The position numbers were made by a program, and so were the translations under genes. 45,938 bases of DNA. It comes from JAFGTF01 sp035527995 (GTDB taxonomy: Bacteria > Spirochaetota > B62-G9 > DRHN01). Each line of letters opens with the position of its first letter. The first letter of the stretch is position 1. The stretch covers positions 1 to 45,938 of the forward strand of contig DATKZJ010000063.1 of the NCBI GenBank assembly GCA_035527995.1, in the 5' to 3' direction. The notes under the pieces are model-generated. The model was given only the letters and a program-made list of their open reading frames with translations. It was not told the origin of the DNA and did no database searches. Positions 43,581-45,938 of the stretch are shown here, one piece after another.

Positions 43581-43639
43581 GTATAGTACCCCATTTGGGA
43601 GTGATGAGTAGCATTAAAAGGTCACAGTAGGTACTATAC
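43581..43639. repeat. Perfect 10-bp inverted repeat upstream of the small ORFs
   Basis: GTATAGTACC (43581-43590) and GGTACTATAC (43630-43639), exact complements 39 bases apart. A TTGACG at 43576 precedes the left arm. Could be a regulator site, a pair of recombination arms, or the ends of a very small mobile repeat. The interval 43439-43700 has no gene. Confidence 0.55.
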
Positions 43640-43700
43640 TTCATATCTGCAGTATACTCAATAGTTATGCTGTTAAGGAAGAAGGCCAAAGATAAACACC

Positions 43701-43790
43701 ATGGATCCTTCAACGTTTGCTCCCAATGTAATTCTAATAATGCTGATCGGCATTCTTCTAGTGGTATTGCCCGTCATAATAAAATCATGA
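43701..43790 (+). CDS. 29-residue single-helix membrane peptide
   Basis: Reads MDPSTFAPNV, then ILIMLIGILLVVLPVIIKS: a short polar start followed by a single hydrophobic helix of about 19 residues and a positive end. Such peptides can be membrane-acting (for example type I toxins or small regulatory subunits), but I have no family match. A purine-rich GGAAGAAGG lies about 16 bases upstream, further than ideal. It sits 15 bases before the lysine-rich ORF and in the same direction, so the two look like one unit. It would be missed by annotation with a length limit. Could be a chance frame; the hydrophobic pattern and pairing argue for a gene. Confidence 0.45.
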   Translation: MDPSTFAPNVILIMLIGILLVVLPVIIKS

Positions 43791-43805
43791 ACAAGGAGAG
43801 GGGAT

Positions 43806-43910
43806 ATGGCAGAAAAGGGAAAGAAAGACAAGGGCAAGAAAGAAAGACAAAAGAACGCGAAGTTGACACTTAAAGAGAAACGGAAACAGAAAAGAGAGAA
43901 AGACAAATAG
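43806..43910 (+). CDS. 34-residue lysine-rich basic protein
   Basis: Reads MAEKGKKDKGKKERQKNAKL then TLKEKRKQKREKDK. About half of the residues are lysine or arginine, and a TLKEKRK turn sits in the middle. AAGGAG lies 7 bases before the ATG, a strong site. Small proteins of this look occur in several anaerobic bacteria, but I know of no function; nucleic-acid or ribosome binding would suit the charge. It follows the membrane peptide after 15 bases. Downstream (43911-44069) there are only weak hairpins, for example CGCCA with TGGCG at 43951-43967. Confidence 0.6.
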   Translation: MAEKGKKDKGKKERQKNAKLTLKEKRKQKREKDK

Positions 43911-44069
43911 AGTCAAAGAACAACGCAGCATAACCAATCGCTGCAGGGAACGCCATAAAAACTGGCGCCCCTAAGCTCAACGCTAGCCATCAAGATTGGA
44001 GTAAGAAGCACCTCCGTCCTTGAAGGAATGCTTTGGAACAGACCTTTCTAGACGCAGAAAGGATCAAAT

Positions 44070-44207
44070 ATGGCAGCAAGAAAGCGAGTCCACGACTTTG
44101 TTACAGCACTCATGACAAAATCCCCGAATGTTGGATCAGAATGGTACAAGGTCGACTGTCACTTCCACACTTAGGCATCTCCTGATTGCCGAACAGACCT
44201 GAACGCC
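44070..44207 (+). pseudogene. PHP-domain protein, N-terminal relic
   Basis: ATG at 44070 with AAAGGA upstream; reads MAARKRVHDFVTALMTKSPN, VGSEWYKVDCHFHT, stop, ASPDCRTDLNA. The W.KVDCHFHT..S.D text is the first metal-binding loop of PHP domains, used in phosphoesterases and in PHP-ATPase proteins linked to DNA repair or defence. The TAG at 44172 falls inside the motif, at a position usually serine, proline or leucine. The frame then runs straight into the FRG relic, so most of the PHP barrel has been deleted. Confidence 0.55.
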
Positions 44208-44793
44208 ATGATAGATCAGCTGGCACCTACATGGCATCGTCACACCATGGTTCCGCGGCCAAAGAGACAGTTCTAAGGATCCGATCCCTAAGATTTTCCG
44301 CTTCTATGATTTTGCAAAGCCCCTAAAATATACCTTTGATGATGAATTTTGGATGATTACGTCTTTCAGAAACAGAGCTCCTGCGATCGACCTTACACCG
44401 GAAACAGATAGACTAGACAAATGGCTGTTTTTAATGCAGCATCATCGACTTCCTACACATTTGTTAGACTGGACTGAAAGCTCTTTGATCGGGCTATTCT
44501 TCGCTCTGGAAAAGGATGCGGCAACTGATTCCGTTGTCTGGATGTTGAATCCCCTTGAGCTCAATAAGCTGACTACATGGGGATTGGAAGATGGCAGCGT
44601 TGTATTTCCTCTAGATAATTTTCCCAATACTTTGTCTTCAGGCAAGATTGGGTCGATTAACTTTGAATACTGCTTCAACAACATTAATGTCAACGAAATA
44701 AGCAATACTAAGAAGCTCGCAGGCAACACTTACTATCGATTGCATCCGGCAAAGACCGGAGCAGAATACAGGATGTTTGTGACAACATATTGA
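44208..44793 (+). pseudogene. FRG-domain protein relic
   Basis: Reads MIDQLAPTWHRHTM, then after a one-base frameshift near 44247 WFRGQRDSSKDPIPKIFRFY, and later WLFLMQHHRLPTHLLDWTES and LIGLFFALEKDA. These are the defining blocks of the FRG domain (F/W-RG near the start, MQHxGxPT.LLDW in the middle). The frame stops at TTY (44793), where a transposase remnant begins, so the C-terminus is lost. FRG proteins are common in phage and genomic islands, and their biochemistry is not established. The open frame without the N-terminal part begins at 44353, but this is not the true start. Confidence 0.72.
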
Positions 44794-45033
44794 AACTTTA
44801 TCTGAAAAGAAGTCTAAACAGACCTGGGCCAGATTGATAAAAAAGGTGTTTGAAGTAGACCCTAGTAGTTTTGGCGAATGCCAAAACTACACTGTGTCTG
44901 TCCTAAATGTGGTTCTGAGATGGCTGTGCTGGCCATTATTACAAACCCTGAAGAAGTACAGAAAATACTTAACCACCTCAGGAAGAATAAGTCTCCATCT
45001 TTTGATAATAAGAGCCACCCAAAAGCCTCTTAA
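44783..45033 (+). pseudogene. IS91-like transposase, C-terminal remnant
   Basis: Two frames together give ETLSEKKSKQTWARLIKKVF, EVDP, and then CPKCGSEMAVLAIITNPEEV, QKILNHLRKNKSP to a stop at 45033. WARLIKKVxEVDPxxCPKCG followed by IxxxxxPEEVxKIL is the common C-terminal text of IS91/IS801-type transposases. A 26-nt palindrome sits exactly at the break between the two frames. No upstream part of a transposase is present. The family name is a recollection of the motif, not a database match. Confidence 0.6.
44865..44890. repeat. 26-nt palindrome inside the transposase remnant
   Basis: GTAGTTTTGGC (44865-44875), GAAT, GCCAAAACTAC (44880-44890): perfect 11-bp arms, inserted between EVDP and the CPKCG motif, where other such transposases have only 1-3 residues. 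It may be a mini-palindromic mobile repeat. Confidence 0.65.
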
Positions 45034-45297
45034 TCATCATTTTGGCTTATTAAAAATCAATTCCCAGAGGGTGAGGCATGCCCGCTATTTTCCACATAAA
45101 TCCTTCCACAACTTTTAGCTATTCAAATTATCTTGATATACCAATATTTTTTATGTAGGATGGAAGCAAAATGGTAGTGAGTTGTGTTTGAAAAGTGATT
45201 TCTGCTACATGGTGGTTTTTTCACATGTGTTGTGTAGGTATTCTTGGGTTTTGGGAATTATAACAAATCCTATCAATTAAAGGAGGGAGACTGAATT
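45034..45297. other. AT-rich intergenic stretch
   Basis: No gene seen. It ends with AAAGGAGGGAG, the ribosome-binding site of the next ORF; the promoter could not be placed. Confidence 0.4.
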
Positions 45298-45938
45298 ATG
45301 TGGAAAAAGGAAGAGGAGAAGAAAGAGGAGAAAGAGGAAAGTTTGTTGAAGGAGTTGTGCGGAGATGATGCAAAATTATATGATCTTCTCAGTAATTATT
45401 TGTACCTAAATCCGTTAGCGGCCATATCCAAAAAGGATCTCGATATCCTCACCGAGGAGGCGGAAAAAAGCGGGAACTTTAGACCGGCAGTGGATAAGGC
45501 CATTTTCGAGGCCGCTCAAAACACGGGGGAAAGGGAAAGATACATCAAAGTTATCCAAAACCTCGCGTCGAAGACCATACACGCGACGGAGCAAGAAAAA
45601 GAAAAGGTAGAGAAGGAAGGACTCACCGACCAGGCTGCTTCCCTTGGGAGAAGAATTGAAAATTGGAAATTTATGAGCGAAAGAGCCGAAGACATAATAA
45701 ACGTAGCTTCCAAGTTCTACAATGAGAAATTGGTGGAACTGGGAGAAACCGTGAGAAGAGAAGCGAGAGGAGAAGAGAGAAGAGAGGCTGAAAGGGAAGA
45801 AAGGAGAACAGGGGAGCGGGAAAAGGCGGGGCGAGAAGCAAGAAAAAAAGAAAGAAGAGAGATGGGAAGAGAAGAGAAAAGGGAAGCTAAGAAACAAGAT
45901 AAAAGAGAAGAGCTGGCAGCAGAGGAAAGGAAAGAAGC
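45298..45938 (+). CDS. Charged helical protein, partial, unknown function
   Basis: 213 codons are visible and the frame is still open at the right edge. ATG at 45298 with GGAGGGAG about 9 bases upstream. A short acidic/basic start (MWKKEEEKKEEKEESLLKEL) leads into a mixed helical domain (about 20-155: LLSNYLYLNPLAAISKKDLD, RPAVDKAIFEAAQNTG, ASLGRRIENWKFMSERAEDI) and then, from about 158, a long run made almost only of R, E, K, A and G. That tail would form a stable single alpha-helix or coiled coil rather than a globular fold. The coding strand is strongly purine-rich. I do not recognise the family. It is the only intact larger gene in the element-like region, and it belongs to cargo that continues beyond the window. 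Confidence 0.65.
   Translation, partial: MWKKEEEKKEEKEESLLKELCGDDAKLYDLLSNYLYLNPLAAISKKDLDILTEEAEKSGNFRPAVDKAIFEAAQNTGERERYIKVIQNLASKTIHATEQEKEKVEKEGLTDQAASLGRRIENWKFMSERAEDIINVASKFYNEKLVELGETVRREARGEERREAEREERRTGEREKAGREARKKERREMGREEKREAKKQDKREELAAEERKE

Noticed and set aside
43911..43985. Possible attC site after the lysine-rich ORF
   Set aside because: CTAAGCTCAACGCTAGCC looked like an attC right end, but no complementary left arm and no GTTRRRY core are present.
1..45938. CRISPR array
   Set aside because: No set of regularly spaced direct repeats; the recurring hairpin units are scattered, single and in both orientations.

Overview
The window reads as a chromosomal segment of an uncultured, probably anaerobic spirochaete (Spirochaetota). 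The evidence is a UPF0164-family outer-membrane protein (5957-7093), a TPR and membrane-protein pair directly upstream of mreB as in treponemes, sugar-binding proteins with spirochaete-style leaders, a potassium-type membrane pyrophosphatase, and a ferredoxin gene paired with an Fnr-type regulator. No rRNA gene is present, so the placement is inference.

Layout. 1-8.6 kb (minus strand): start of mreB with two envelope genes; then a surface operon of UPF0164 protein, a 1093-residue repeat protein with a FlgD-like C-terminal domain, and a thioesterase; then a PP-loop tRNA-thiolation-like enzyme. 8.8-14.2 kb: hppA, an HD-domain protein, an iron-sulfur protein divergent from a Crp/Fnr regulator with an Fnr-type box between them, and a MazG-like enzyme. 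14.4-16.6 kb: a glycosyltransferase and an alpha/beta hydrolase, both frameshifted. 16.8-17.8 kb: a DRG-like GTPase that appears to be leaderless.

18.2-24.8 kb (plus strand): a carbohydrate locus with a GntR-type DNA-binding domain fused to a sugar-binding-protein domain, then binding protein, two permeases, a deleted uroporphyrinogen-decarboxylase-like relic and a mutarotase-like protein. The importer has no local ATPase. A perfect 35-nt palindrome separates the binding protein from the permeases. 25.2-28.3 kb: a YchF-like protein with eroded G motifs and TypA/BipA. 28.5-35.2 kb (minus): amino-acid permease fused to a PTS EIIA domain, Skp-like and OmpA-like envelope proteins, a histidine kinase with its OmpR-type regulator, and a lone receiver protein. 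35.5-42.6 kb: a second sugar locus (Gfo/Idh dehydrogenase, sugar isomerase, RbsC/RbsA/RbsB-type importer) divergent from an AraC-type regulator.

42.9 kb to the end differs: AT-richer, gene-poor and full of broken genes. It starts at the 3' half of a tRNA-Met gene that still has its own terminator, next to an integron-integrase-like tyrosine recombinase pseudogene. It then carries two tiny ORFs (a one-helix membrane peptide and a lysine-rich peptide), PHP, FRG and transposase relics, a 26-nt palindrome, and a long charged helical protein running off the window. I read this as one end of a decaying integrative element inserted at a tRNA gene.

Scattered through the intergenic regions is a short hairpin repeat family, often in facing pairs, that no gene explains. 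I regard this repeat and the element at the right end as the most novel parts of the window.
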